Assembly: GCF_016595525.1 (NCBI RefSeq)
Contig: NZ_JAENII010000014.1
Coordinates: forward strand, 1-64,000
Direction of reading: 5' to 3'
DNA length: 64,000 nt
Origin: Haloferula rosea
GTDB lineage: Bacteria; Verrucomicrobiota; Verrucomicrobiia; Verrucomicrobiales; Akkermansiaceae
Shown here one piece after another: positions 9,153 to 17,892 of the stretch (the stretch's first letter is position 1; the number at the start of each line of letters is the position of its first letter). The position numbers and the translations under genes were made by a program. Below the pieces are notes generated by a model. The model worked only from the letters and a program-made list of their open reading frames with translations, did no database searches and was not told where the DNA came from.

Positions 9153-9190
9153 GGGCGGAACACGGAAGAACCCATCTCCATGTTCCGCCC
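9153..9190. terminator. Hairpin with perfect 10-bp stem, possible terminator
   Basis: Arms GGGCGGAACA (9153-9162) and TGTTCCGCCC (9181-9190) are perfectly complementary with an 18-nt loop. It lies in the 256-bp gap between two minus-strand genes, about 140 bp past the stop at 9331, with no strong T-run. It may be a terminator or mRNA-stabilising hairpin for the protease gene. Confidence 0.45.
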
Positions 9191-9330
9191 TGGATCTGTT
9201 CGTTTTGCAACGCCAGTCCTCTCAAGCCCGATTGGGACCCTACCGATCCAGTCAGCCCAATCGCTGGATCGAAGGATGCCCCGATCCGAAAATCCTGCCT
9301 ATCCCTCAAAAGGGTGATGCGCGGAGCTCG

Positions 9331-10896
9331 CTACTCGTCTTCGGCCTTTTCCAGCAGCATGCCGACCCGTTCCCGCAGAGCCGAAGCAGGCAGGATGAGT
9401 CCCAGCGTCCTCGACAAGCGGGCAATGTGGATCCCGACCAGCTCCCCGGACCGATCGAACACCGGAGTGCCGGCATCACGGGCTTCAAGCGGAAGCGCAT
9501 GACGGATCGCCATGGGATAAGGAGCCCGATGCCCGCTGATGATCGACTTGTCTTCCAACGGCCCCGCCGAAATGGCCTTCGTCACGGGACGCGCTTCATC
9601 CGTGGCGACATTCCACACCAACCGTCCCGCATGATCCCGGGCGACCAGCAGATCACCCGCCTTGATCGTCGCCGGCACTTCGGGCCACACGATGCCCTCG
9701 AATTTCTCCCCGGAGCTGAGTCCGAGCAAGGCAAGGTCCCACTCCTCATCCTGTGCCACCACCTTCACATCCAGCACGCCATCGTCGCAGCGGACCCCCG
9801 CCTCCGCCTCATCCCCTAACAGACTGGCCTTGGTGAGGAAATGCCGCGGACCGACGGCCACCGAGTAGCCCACCCGTTCGCCATCCACCACCAGCGGCAT
9901 CCCCTTCACCGCATCTTCGGGCAGGGCATCCAGAGCGAGCGTGAGCGCCGGATCATCGAGGCCGAGACTCAGCGGCTGCTCCTTGGCGATGGCCATGGCC
10001 GCCTTGGTCATGTGCGTGACGATGGTCTGCGGGGTCAGAGTGACCTCACCCTCCTCGTTCGCGAGTCCTTGCACGAAGTCCAGCGTCGGCGGGTATTTCA
10101 TCTCAAGACGTCTCATGAACTCCGCCTGCACCGCCTCAGTGGCGTCCGGAGTGAGTTCGATCTTGGTGAAGCGCGGCCCGTCGGGCGACTTCTCCCGATC
10201 CCCCCACCGGTCACCCGCCTCCAGGCGCTCGCGGTCGAGGTGATACTGGTCGATGGCGGGGAAAATATTGAACCCGAGGATGCCGGCCGCACTGCTGTCC
10301 AAACCGATCAGCTTCCCGTCCATCGAAAACAACGGCCCACCGGAGTCCCCCGGCTGGATGTTGCAATCGGCGAACAGATAATCCGGGCGCCCTCGAGCGA
10401 GACTGTGCGTGGTGATCCGCCCCATCCTCACCTGGGCGGGTCTGCCTTTTTTCCGCCCGGCCGGATGCGCCACGGTGAAGCAGAAATCCCCGGTGACCGA
10501 CGACGTCTCGGCGAGCTCGCAATGCGGCCACTCGACCTCACCGGGTTCAGTGATCTTCAGCAGCGCGAAATCCGTCTCACGATTGAACCCCAACAGCTCA
10601 GCCTCCGCCTTGCGACCGTCCTCGAGCGTGATCTTGAACACCACATCCTCCTTCGCCATGCGCGTCACATGAGCGGCAGTGAGCACCAGCCCGTCCGGGG
10701 AAATGATCACCCCACTCGCCGTGCCACCCGCGTTCACCGCCACACAGCTCGCCCGCACCTCGGCCAGACTCTGCTTCAGCTGGTCACTCAGCAGCTGCGG
10801 CGTCTGGATGTGGCCAGCCCCCGGAGCATCGACTGCCGCCACCGGCGAGCCGAAGACACCGCAGATGGCCAGCGCATAGGAGAGAATGGATCGCAT
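9331..10896 (-). CDS. Secreted trypsin-like (HtrA/S1) protease with a second degenerate protease domain
   Basis: 521 residues with a signal peptide. Residues about 40-250 form a trypsin-fold domain with a complete triad: His76 in LTAAHV, Asp109 in ETDFALLK and Ser185 in GDSGGPLF. Residues about 300-515 repeat the same fold, but the catalytic positions are lost: LTKASLL stands where LTAAH would be, and ARDAGTPVFD replaces GDSGGP, while the Asp-like DLALLGL persists. The second half is thus probably a non-catalytic substrate or partner module rather than the PDZ domain usual in HtrA. Start at 10896 chosen for the signal peptide MRSILSYALAICGVFGSPVA. It is 81 bp downstream of the DUF481 gene and may share its transcript. 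Confidence 0.85.
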   Translation of the reverse strand: MRSILSYALAICGVFGSPVAAVDAPGAGHIQTPQLLSDQLKQSLAEVRASCVAVNAGGTASGVIISPDGLVLTAAHVTRMAKEDVVFKITLEDGRKAEAELLGFNRETDFALLKITEPGEVEWPHCELAETSSVTGDFCFTVAHPAGRKKGRPAQVRMGRITTHSLARGRPDYLFADCNIQPGDSGGPLFSMDGKLIGLDSSAAGILGFNIFPAIDQYHLDRERLEAGDRWGDREKSPDGPRFTKIELTPDATEAVQAEFMRRLEMKYPPTLDFVQGLANEEGEVTLTPQTIVTHMTKAAMAIAKEQPLSLGLDDPALTLALDALPEDAVKGMPLVVDGERVGYSVAVGPRHFLTKASLLGDEAEAGVRCDDGVLDVKVVAQDEEWDLALLGLSSGEKFEGIVWPEVPATIKAGDLLVARDHAGRLVWNVATDEARPVTKAISAGPLEDKSIISGHRAPYPMAIRHALPLEARDAGTPVFDRSGELVGIHIARLSRTLGLILPASALRERVGMLLEKAEDE

Positions 10897-10977
10897 GCCG
10901 GACAGAGCGACAAGCGCACCCGCTTCTTGTCCACATTTTCCCACCGATCCCGGCCGGTGCGATGAAACCGGGACCGT

Positions 10978-12417
10978 TCAGAACTTCACCGCCGCCGAAC
11001 TACTGAGCAAGGTATCGTGCCGCTGACGGCCCGCAGCAGGTTGGTTCTCATACGTGTAGTCCACCCCAAGTCGCCAGATCAGGCGGGAGCTGACCTTCGT
11101 GTCCAGAGCCGCCGATGCGACCACCGTCGAGTTCTGGAAATCCGCAAGCTCGGCCGTGTAAACCAGCGCCTGGCTCACGGCGAAGCGTTCGCTGAACTGA
11201 TGGCTGAATCGCTCCGCCGCCACCATTGACAGGAAATCCGCAGTCACTCCGCCCGTCTTCTCGAAGGTGTAGGATGGACCCACTTCAAACTTCAATGCCG
11301 TCGCGTCCGAATCGATCAGCGCGTAGCCCGCAAGCACCGTCGGCGCCACCCGGTAGTCGATGGCAGCCGGCTCATCGCGCAGGAACCCAATGCCCCCGCC
11401 GACATACCATGGGCCCTCGAAAAGCCGGTTGTATTGGACTCTCGAAGTCAGCCGGTCCGTCGACGTCAGCCCGTTGTCCTCCGAATAGTGATAACCGAAG
11501 TCGAAGATGAACTCCTTCGTCGGATCGCGGAACAGCGTGTTCCAGTTCAGATGGTAGCCGAAGCGATCCGAGTTGCCTTGATTGAGCGACACCCCGAGCG
11601 CCGCCGTCGTGCCCCAGCCGTCCTTCTTCTCCGCTTCCTCCTCGTCACCCGGCATCAGGCTGCGGCGCCCCCCGCCATCCTCCTCCGGCTCCGGTAGCCC
11701 GTTGAAATCGTAGGCCATCCCGAAAAGCACGGCCGTGTCCGATTTCTTGCTCCCCGGCGCCGGCGTGTCGTCATAGCGGTGCCGCAGGAAGGCACGCAGC
11801 GACAGCTGCCGCGTCATCCGCGTTTCCAGGCCGGCTTCGAACTCAAGCACCGAGTCCGACAGGTCCTCCGCCCGCGGCACCCACGAGAGCGACTGCCAGA
11901 ACTTCGACACCTCCGAGAACTGATACTCGAATCGCTGCGCCAGCCGGAACGTCACGAAGTCCCTCGAGCGCCCGGCCTGCTTCTCCCACGCATACCCCGG
12001 ACCCGCCTCGAAGCTCAGCTTCATGCGCTCCGCATCGATCGCCCGGAAGCCGGCCAACACCCCCGCGTCCACCCGATAGTCAAGGTTCGCCACCTCATCC
12101 CGGAAATAGCTTCCGCGCCCACCCACATACCAGCGCTCACTGACGTCACGGTTGTACTGCCCGAAAAGCTTCAGATTGTTCGTGCTCTCCAGCCCGTTGT
12201 CCTCCGCATGAAAGTAGTCCACCCCCGCGTAAGCCTCATGGCCGTCCGCCAGATAGGACGCCAGGAACTGCAGCGAATACGCCACCGAATCCGAATTGCC
12301 ATCCGACACCGCCAGGCCCGCGGCCCCGGTGAATTCCCACGGCGGTGGCGCCGCATCCTCGGCATGGATGGAAAAAACGAGCGGAACGAGGGCAGGGATC
12401 AATCGCAACTTCGGCAT
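10978..12417 (-). CDS. Outer-membrane protein with two DUF481 (YdiY-like) barrels in tandem
   Basis: 479 residues with a signal peptide (MPKLRLIPALVPLVFSIHA). Two homologous halves are joined by an acidic linker (about 245-275; PEPEEDGGGRR, GDEEEAEKK). Each half has the DUF481 pattern: AVSDGNSDSVAYSL then DNGLESTNNLKLFGQYNRD, and SLNQGNSDRFGYHL then DNGLTSTDRLTSRVQYNRL, followed by a W(Y)VGG turn and a GPGYAWEK/GPSYTFEK strand. The C-terminal residue is Phe, as usual for barrels inserted by BamA. DUF481 members are normally one barrel of about 240-300 residues, so this is a duplication in one chain. The start is supported by AGAGGG shortly upstream. Confidence 0.85.
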   Translation of the reverse strand: MPKLRLIPALVPLVFSIHAEDAAPPPWEFTGAAGLAVSDGNSDSVAYSLQFLASYLADGHEAYAGVDYFHAEDNGLESTNNLKLFGQYNRDVSERWYVGGRGSYFRDEVANLDYRVDAGVLAGFRAIDAERMKLSFEAGPGYAWEKQAGRSRDFVTFRLAQRFEYQFSEVSKFWQSLSWVPRAEDLSDSVLEFEAGLETRMTRQLSLRAFLRHRYDDTPAPGSKKSDTAVLFGMAYDFNGLPEPEEDGGGRRSLMPGDEEEAEKKDGWGTTAALGVSLNQGNSDRFGYHLNWNTLFRDPTKEFIFDFGYHYSEDNGLTSTDRLTSRVQYNRLFEGPWYVGGGIGFLRDEPAAIDYRVAPTVLAGYALIDSDATALKFEVGPSYTFEKTGGVTADFLSMVAAERFSHQFSERFAVSQALVYTAELADFQNSTVVASAALDTKVSSRLIWRLGVDYTYENQPAAGRQRHDTLLSSSAAVKF

Positions 12418-12528
12418 CTCGCCCTCTGCCTGCCCTGCATCCGCCGTTCGGCACAAGGGAATACGTCCCACCACCGCAAAGTGTCAGCCTTGAAACATCC
12501 AGCCCCCCGGAAGCGTTCATTCACCACC

Positions 12529-13779
12529 ATGAAACTTCCATCCTGGGCCCTAACCGCTGGAGGCGTCAGCCTCGCTCTCGCTGCCGGCATCATGATCGGT
12601 CGGACCACCGCCACCTCATCGGACTCGGAATCCAGCAAGTCCGCCCGCTCGGAAGTCCCCGCACGCGACCGCCCGTCGTCACGCCTCCAGCGCAATGAAC
12701 AGGCCACCAGCCGCGAACGCTCCACCGACACCAGCCGCCCGGAAGGCATGAACGCCATCCAGGAACTCGACGACATCCTCGCTTCCACCAGCCGCCTCGC
12801 ACGCACCCAAAGGCTGCTCGCCTACCTCGACCGGCTCCCCACCGATCAATTCGCCGAAGCCTACCTCGCCATCGCCTCCTCGCCCCAGTCTCAACTGCGC
12901 GGATCGGAACGCTCACTCGTCCTCCAGGCATGGGCCGAGCGTGACCCACTCGGAGCCCTCGGCCACCTGCAGGAAAACGGGGCCGAAGACTGGGAACGCG
13001 AAACCGCCGTCAGCACCTGGGCCGCCACCGATCCCGAAGGCGCCTTCGCCTGGGCCTCCTCCAGCGAAGATGCCGGATCCGTCAACAACTGGGTCATCGG
13101 CGCACTCCGCGGCATGGCCGCCGTCAATCCCGACCTCGCCCGCGACTACCTCGTCCAGATGGAACCCGGCGAAACCCGTGAGCGCGGACTCCGCGGCATG
13201 GAACGCTACATCACCCAATACGGCTTCGAATACGCCTCCAGCTGGATCAATGGCGTCTCCGACGACGGCCTGCGCTCCCAGGCATCCCGTCGCTTCGCCG
13301 ACGAACTCGTCGACCTCGACCCCGCCCAGGCCGGCGCATGGAATGCCTCCATCGCAGACACCCGAACCCGCCGCGACGTCTCCGAAACCGTCGCCGACCG
13401 CTGGGCCCGCCAGGACCTCGATGCCGCACGCCAGTGGGTCGACACCCTCCCGTCAGACACCCAGAGCGAGGCCGCCGAAGGCATCGCCCGCCACTACGCC
13501 CGCCAGAACCCCGTCGAAGCCGCCAACTGGCTCGCAGGACTCGGCAACGATCCCGACTACGACGGTGCCAAGCGCGTCTTCATCAGCGAGTCCTTCCGCA
13601 AGGATCCCGAAACCTCACTCAACTTCGTTTCCAACCTCGCCGACACCAAAGCCCGCGAAGGCTACTACAACCGCTACCTCAACAACTGGATGAAGTCCGA
13701 CGCCGAAGCCGCCCGCCAATGGGCTTCCAACAACGTCGACGTCCTCCCCGAGAACCTGACCAAGCGCATCCTGCGCTGA
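12529..13779 (+). CDS. Secreted or anchored helical-repeat protein of a Verrucomicrobia-type family
   Basis: 416 residues. An N-terminal membrane anchor or uncleaved signal (WALTAGGVSLALAAGIMIGR, residues 5-24) is followed by a Ser/Arg-rich linker. A long array of about 30-residue helical repeats follows with a recurrent W-A-x-x-D-P-x-x-A core (AWAERDPLGALGHL, TWAATDPEGAFAWA, RWARQDLDAARQWV, HYARQNPVEAANWL). Such arrays are common in Verrucomicrobia and resemble Sel1/HEAT-like scaffolds, but I know no assigned function. Start at 12529 gives the anchor; the region upstream in frame is antisense to the DUF481 gene. A clear terminator follows at 13796. Confidence 0.82.
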   Translation: MKLPSWALTAGGVSLALAAGIMIGRTTATSSDSESSKSARSEVPARDRPSSRLQRNEQATSRERSTDTSRPEGMNAIQELDDILASTSRLARTQRLLAYLDRLPTDQFAEAYLAIASSPQSQLRGSERSLVLQAWAERDPLGALGHLQENGAEDWERETAVSTWAATDPEGAFAWASSSEDAGSVNNWVIGALRGMAAVNPDLARDYLVQMEPGETRERGLRGMERYITQYGFEYASSWINGVSDDGLRSQASRRFADELVDLDPAQAGAWNASIADTRTRRDVSETVADRWARQDLDAARQWVDTLPSDTQSEAAEGIARHYARQNPVEAANWLAGLGNDPDYDGAKRVFISESFRKDPETSLNFVSNLADTKAREGYYNRYLNNWMKSDAEAARQWASNNVDVLPENLTKRILR

Positions 13780-13795
13780 ACGCCCTCTCAGGTCG

Positions 13796-13814
13796 GGCCG
13801 CAGCGCGGCCTTTT
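13796..13814 (+). terminator. Rho-independent terminator of the helical-repeat gene
   Basis: Stem GGCCGC (13796-13801), loop AGC, stem GCGGCC, then TTTT. It begins 17 bp after the stop codon at 13779. Confidence 0.8.
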
Positions 13815-13887
13815 CCGAAAATATGCGGACCCTTTCCCCAGTCAGGCGATGGGCCCGGCTAGGCTTGCCCCTACCCTGTGGACAACC

Positions 13888-14307
13888 ATGAAACGGAACG
13901 AACCCATCTCGAAGATCATGAGCCGTCACGTCATCACCCTGACCCACGGCGATCCCATCTCGAAAGTCCGCCAAACCTTCACCGAGTCCGGCGTCGGACA
14001 CCTCCCGGTGGTCAACAATGGACAGCTGGCAGGCATCGTCAGCTGGACCGACCTGATGCGCGTCAGCTTCGGTGATGCCTTCGGCGAATCCATCGCCGCC
14101 GTGGACGCCACGCTCGATCACAGCATGACCCTCGAGGACCTGATGCAGAGTGATCCCGTCACCCTGCCCCACACCGCCACCATCCGCGACGCCGCCGAGA
14201 TCCTCGCCAAGGCCGACTTCCATTCGCTGCCCATCGTCGACGGCACCCATCTGGTCGGCATCGTCACCTCGTCCGACCTGATTTCCTATCTCAACGACCT
14301 GATCTGA
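13888..14307 (+). CDS. CBS-domain pair protein
   Basis: 139 residues made of two CBS motifs and little else. The first half has ISKIMSRHVITLTHGDPISK, then SGVGHLPVVNNGQLAGIVSW. The second has TLEDLMQSDPVTLPHTATIR, then FHSLPIVDGTHLVGIVTSSD. CBS pairs bind adenosyl ligands (ATP, AMP, SAM) and act as energy sensors; a stand-alone pair like this usually regulates a partner in trans, which cannot be identified here. Start at the ATG 13888 places the first strand correctly. Cytosolic. Confidence 0.9.
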   Translation: MKRNEPISKIMSRHVITLTHGDPISKVRQTFTESGVGHLPVVNNGQLAGIVSWTDLMRVSFGDAFGESIAAVDATLDHSMTLEDLMQSDPVTLPHTATIRDAAEILAKADFHSLPIVDGTHLVGIVTSSDLISYLNDLI

Positions 14308-14414
14308 GGCCCCGTCCCGGGCCCGAGTCAGTTTTTGTGTAACCTTCATCCGGGAATCCGGAGCCCATGAGTGAGATCCCTCGCAGGATCGCCACTCCAT
14401 GACCTCCCGATTCC

Positions 14415-15089
14415 ATGAAGCCACATCCATTCCAGACCCGTCCATCCACGGAACCATCAGCCGAGCCACACAGCCATCGCTCCCGGCGTGCGTTGCCCAT
14501 CCTCGCCCGCCTTGCCCTCGCCGCAGGATGCGTGGCCCTCGCCTCCTGCGGGAGCACCATCCAGCAGGCACCGCCCGCTGGCATGGCGGTGCTTGATGCC
14601 ACCCCGGACGCCGAACACCGTGATCGCATCGACGGCATTGAACTCGTTTCCATCAACGACCGCAAAGTCCGTGGCACCGAACAAGCACTCCGGCCTGGGC
14701 ACAACCGGGTGCGGGTGGGATTCAACTGGCCACAAGGAGGCGACGAAGAGGTCGACCTGGAGTTCCAGACCCGCCCGAACACCATCTACGCCATCTACTA
14801 CGACGTCTATCCGCCCTACACCGAACGCCTGACCCAACCCGGCACGCTGGATGCGGCCACCGGCGGTCTTTTCCGAGCCAGCGCCGAAATGGATCGGGCG
14901 GCCTTCCTCATGCTCCCGCCCATTGCCGCACTTGGAAGTGCCGCCATCGCAACCCGCGTGGGCAATGAAGTGGCAGAGAACTCGAGGGCCGCCCAGTACG
15001 TCGATGTCCGCGTGGTCGCGCAGCGGTGTTCCCAGGGTGTCGCCTGCACCCGCCGGGTTTTCCCGGACGGCCGGGTCGAGAAACGCTGA
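14415..15089 (+). CDS. Predicted lipoprotein, unknown function
   Basis: 224 residues. A long polar N-terminus precedes a hydrophobic segment ending in the lipobox LASC (Cys about 45), so it is predicted to be lipid-anchored. The mature part has a small beta domain (GIELVSINDRKVRGTEQALR, then NRVRVGFNWPQ and VDLEFQTRPNTIYAIYYDVY) that resembles sugar- or peptide-binding beta-sandwich lipoproteins in general layout only. The C-terminal tail has paired cysteines (VAQRCSQGVACTRRVF). The long pre-signal region hints that translation might start later, but no internal ATG fits before the lipobox. Confidence 0.75.
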   Translation: MKPHPFQTRPSTEPSAEPHSHRSRRALPILARLALAAGCVALASCGSTIQQAPPAGMAVLDATPDAEHRDRIDGIELVSINDRKVRGTEQALRPGHNRVRVGFNWPQGGDEEVDLEFQTRPNTIYAIYYDVYPPYTERLTQPGTLDAATGGLFRASAEMDRAAFLMLPPIAALGSAAIATRVGNEVAENSRAAQYVDVRVVAQRCSQGVACTRRVFPDGRVEKR

Positions 15090-15154
15090 GGCCGCTGCGT
15101 CCTCCGGGGCGTCGCTCTTTTCATCGGACCCGGAGAGACGCTAGCTTGGTCCGC

Positions 15155-15691
15155 ATGAAGGATCACCCCATCCAGGCCATCGTCATCATGGGCGTGTCCG
15201 GCTCGGGGAAATCCACCGTGGGCCCCCTGCTGGCAGAGCGGCTCGGCGGCCCCTTCCTTGATGCCGATGACTTCCACCCGGCGGAAAACATCGCCAAAAT
15301 GCGATCGGGCATCGCCCTCACCGACGCCGACAGGGAGCCGTGGCTACAAAGCCTTCGGGCTCGCATCGCCGCGCACCCCCTCGAGGCACCTCCCCTCGTT
15401 CTCGCCTGCTCGGCCCTGAAGCGCGCCTACCGGGACAGCTTGCGAGGCAGCGACGGAGCGACCGCCTTCATCCACCTCCACGGTTCCCGCGACCAGCTCG
15501 CCGAACGGCTCGCCCGCCGGGCCGCGGAGAGCGACCACTTCATGCCCGGCTCCTTGCTCGATTCCCAGCTCGACGCCCTCGAACCCCCGGAACACGAAGC
15601 CCTCACCTGGCAACTGGCGATCACCGACACCCCTGAAACCCTCGCCAATCTCGCCCTGTCCCATCTCCGGCATGGAGTTCCGCGGGGATAA
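15155..15691 (+). CDS. gntK: Gluconokinase
   Basis: Phosphorylates D-gluconate to 6-phosphogluconate with ATP, feeding the pentose phosphate or Entner-Doudoroff pathway. 178 residues, the usual size. The P-loop GVSGSGKST is at 13-21, followed by the family signature DADDFHPAENIAKMRSGIAL and then TDADREPWL. LACSALKRAYRDSLR and the segment HFMPGSLLDSQLDALEPP complete the pattern. Start at 15155 removes an unrelated upstream extension antisense to nothing known. No gluconate permease or repressor is adjacent; the gene stands alone between a lipoprotein and a secreted phosphodiesterase. Confidence 0.93.
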   Translation: MKDHPIQAIVIMGVSGSGKSTVGPLLAERLGGPFLDADDFHPAENIAKMRSGIALTDADREPWLQSLRARIAAHPLEAPPLVLACSALKRAYRDSLRGSDGATAFIHLHGSRDQLAERLARRAAESDHFMPGSLLDSQLDALEPPEHEALTWQLAITDTPETLANLALSHLRHGVPRG

Positions 15692-15820
15692 ACGGCCCAC
15701 GCTCCCACAACCCAGCCCCGCCAACCCGGTTGCAAGATCGCCAATCTGCGCGATTCTGGTGTCCCAATCCATCGCGTTCACCACCCAATGTAGGTGCTTA
15801 CCGCTTTGAAACCCAAACCC

Positions 15821-17866
15821 ATGAAGCTCGCCCTCACTTGCATCACTGCCGCTGCACTCGGGTGGATCGCGTCTCCGCAGGCCGATGCAGACACCATCCT
15901 CTACTACGACAGCGTCAGCGGCGGCACGGCCGATGCCTTGGACCGCCTCGACGGACAGACCGATGGCAACCTTGTCGCATCGTCCTCCGCGACCACGACA
16001 CTCGGCAGCAACGCGGTGTTCTTCGCTGAACATGGCAGCCAATACCGCGTCAAAGGCCTGGGTGACGGGCTCGACAAACAGTTCCGCTTCGGTTCCAGCG
16101 CAGGTGGCAGCGGCACCATGTCCGGAACCCTCCGGGTGGCCCACATGGCCAACGGACCGTATATCGAAGTCAGCTTCACCGCCGCGCAGGACATGGTCCT
16201 CGATGAGCTGAGCTTCAAACTGTACAACAACTCCAACAACGGCTCCAACTACGGAGCCCGCGACGCCGGTCTCTTCGTCAAGGTATCGAGCGACGAGTTT
16301 TCCCAGTTTGGTGAGCTGTTCACCTCGCCGACCAGCAACGGCAATCAAGGCACCGTCACCTTCAGCGATACCCGTGAGGTCGCAGCGGGAGACCTCGTGG
16401 TCCTCCGAATCGCCTTCACCGACCGGACCCGCCCCAACAACGACGGCCAGGCCGCCACCCGGATCGGCGCGATCAACATTTCCGGCAGCGCGGCGACCAT
16501 TTCCGACAAGCTCCGGGTGCTCACCTACAACATCCACGGTGGCAAGGGCCCTGACGGCGAAGGTACCCCGCTCGCCAATCTCACCGCATTCCGCGACACC
16601 CTGATGCAGAACGAGGACGTGCTCTGCCTGCAGGAGGTCGACAATGGCGATTGCTGGGCCGCCGTGCAATCCGTCTTCGCCGACTACCCCTACCGCTACC
16701 GCACAATCAATCAGGAAACCGACTACTGGTTCTGGGAGACACCGAAACAAACCTCGGTCGCCATCATTTCGAAATATCCCTTCGTCAGCACCCACCACAA
16801 GCTGGTCAATACCGACCCCACCTACGACAAGTGGGAGCGCCACGGGCAGCACGTGCAGATCGAGATCGGCAGCGAGATCGTCCACATTTTCAACTACCAC
16901 AACACCTACGACCCCGCTGATGGAGGCACTTCATCGGAAGAGGCCGGCATGGTGAAATTCCGCGAGTACGTCCTCGAACGACTCGGCCCGAACGCAATTT
17001 CCCAACAGGGCCGCGTGCTCATGCTCGGCGACTTCAATATCAACGGCACCCTGCTCGACGGCATCATGCCCGACCTCGTGCAGAGAAAAACCGACTGGGT
17101 CGACCACGTCGCCAGCATGTCCCATTTCTCAAGCTCCGGCGTCTACAGCAGCGGCAGCCTCTCCGATCACGACGGTGTCTGGGCAGCCCTGGACCTCGCC
17201 GCACCGACTCCCGATGCCGCCACCTGGGCATCCGCACCAGCGGAAGCAGGAACCACCTCCATCACCATGGCCGCCACGGTGGCCAGCGATCCCTCCGGCG
17301 TGGAATACTACTTCTCTAATACTTCCATCCCCAACGGATCCCACGACAGTGGTTGGCAGCTCGACCCGACCTTCACCGACACCGGTCTCTCACCCGCCAC
17401 CACCTATGCCTACACGGTGACCACGAGGGACCGTTCGGCCAACGCCAACGAATCCATGCCCTCCGCCGCGCTGTCGGCGACGACCGACGATGGTGACCCG
17501 CTCCCGAACGATTGGGAACTCACCCATTTCGGAGATCTGACCACCTCCTCCGGTGGCCCCCTCGAAGACCAGGACCGCGATGGCACCAGCGACATCGACG
17601 AATGGCGCGCGGGCACCGACCCCATGGACTCCGCCTCACGCTTCCACGCATGGATCGAACAAGACAGCCCGAACGCCGCCTCCATCCGCTGGGACGGCGT
17701 CGCAGGGAAGACCTACCGCATCCTCACATGGTCGGCCGTGAACTCCGAATGGGTCCCCGCCACCGGGGAAATCCCCGCCACGCTGCCGACCACCAGCCAC
17801 CCGGTCGATACCACCTCCTCCACCAGCGGACTCTTCCGCGTGGAAGTCCTCGGGGAAGGCACCTGA
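15821..17866 (+). CDS. Secreted endonuclease/exonuclease/phosphatase-family protein, multidomain
   Basis: 681 residues with a signal peptide ending SPQADA. Residues about 25-215 form an N-terminal beta-sandwich-like domain. Residues about 225-455 are an EEP (DNase I-like) domain with LRVLTYNIHGG, LCLQEVDNGD, VLMLGDFNING and a terminal SLSDHDGVW, covering the conserved Asn, Glu, Asp-x-Asn and Asp-His positions. An Fn3-like module follows, then a dockerin/TSP3-like segment LEDQDRDGTSDIDEWRAGTD with calcium-binding spacing, and a final small beta domain typical of secreted verrucomicrobial proteins. Substrate could be nucleic acid, phospholipid or a phosphorylated sugar; sequence alone does not decide. 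A GTG start 9 codons earlier (15794) is possible. Confidence 0.87.
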   Translation: MKLALTCITAAALGWIASPQADADTILYYDSVSGGTADALDRLDGQTDGNLVASSSATTTLGSNAVFFAEHGSQYRVKGLGDGLDKQFRFGSSAGGSGTMSGTLRVAHMANGPYIEVSFTAAQDMVLDELSFKLYNNSNNGSNYGARDAGLFVKVSSDEFSQFGELFTSPTSNGNQGTVTFSDTREVAAGDLVVLRIAFTDRTRPNNDGQAATRIGAINISGSAATISDKLRVLTYNIHGGKGPDGEGTPLANLTAFRDTLMQNEDVLCLQEVDNGDCWAAVQSVFADYPYRYRTINQETDYWFWETPKQTSVAIISKYPFVSTHHKLVNTDPTYDKWERHGQHVQIEIGSEIVHIFNYHNTYDPADGGTSSEEAGMVKFREYVLERLGPNAISQQGRVLMLGDFNINGTLLDGIMPDLVQRKTDWVDHVASMSHFSSSGVYSSGSLSDHDGVWAALDLAAPTPDAATWASAPAEAGTTSITMAATVASDPSGVEYYFSNTSIPNGSHDSGWQLDPTFTDTGLSPATTYAYTVTTRDRSANANESMPSAALSATTDDGDPLPNDWELTHFGDLTTSSGGPLEDQDRDGTSDIDEWRAGTDPMDSASRFHAWIEQDSPNAASIRWDGVAGKTYRILTWSAVNSEWVPATGEIPATLPTTSHPVDTTSSTSGLFRVEVLGEGT

Positions 17867-17892
17867 AGGTCGCCGGCCAGAGCAGGCCCGTT

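Noticed and set aside
15344-16900. 518-codon minus-strand frame
   Set aside because: Spans the antisense of gntK and the EEP gene; runs through two real genes and an intergenic gap.
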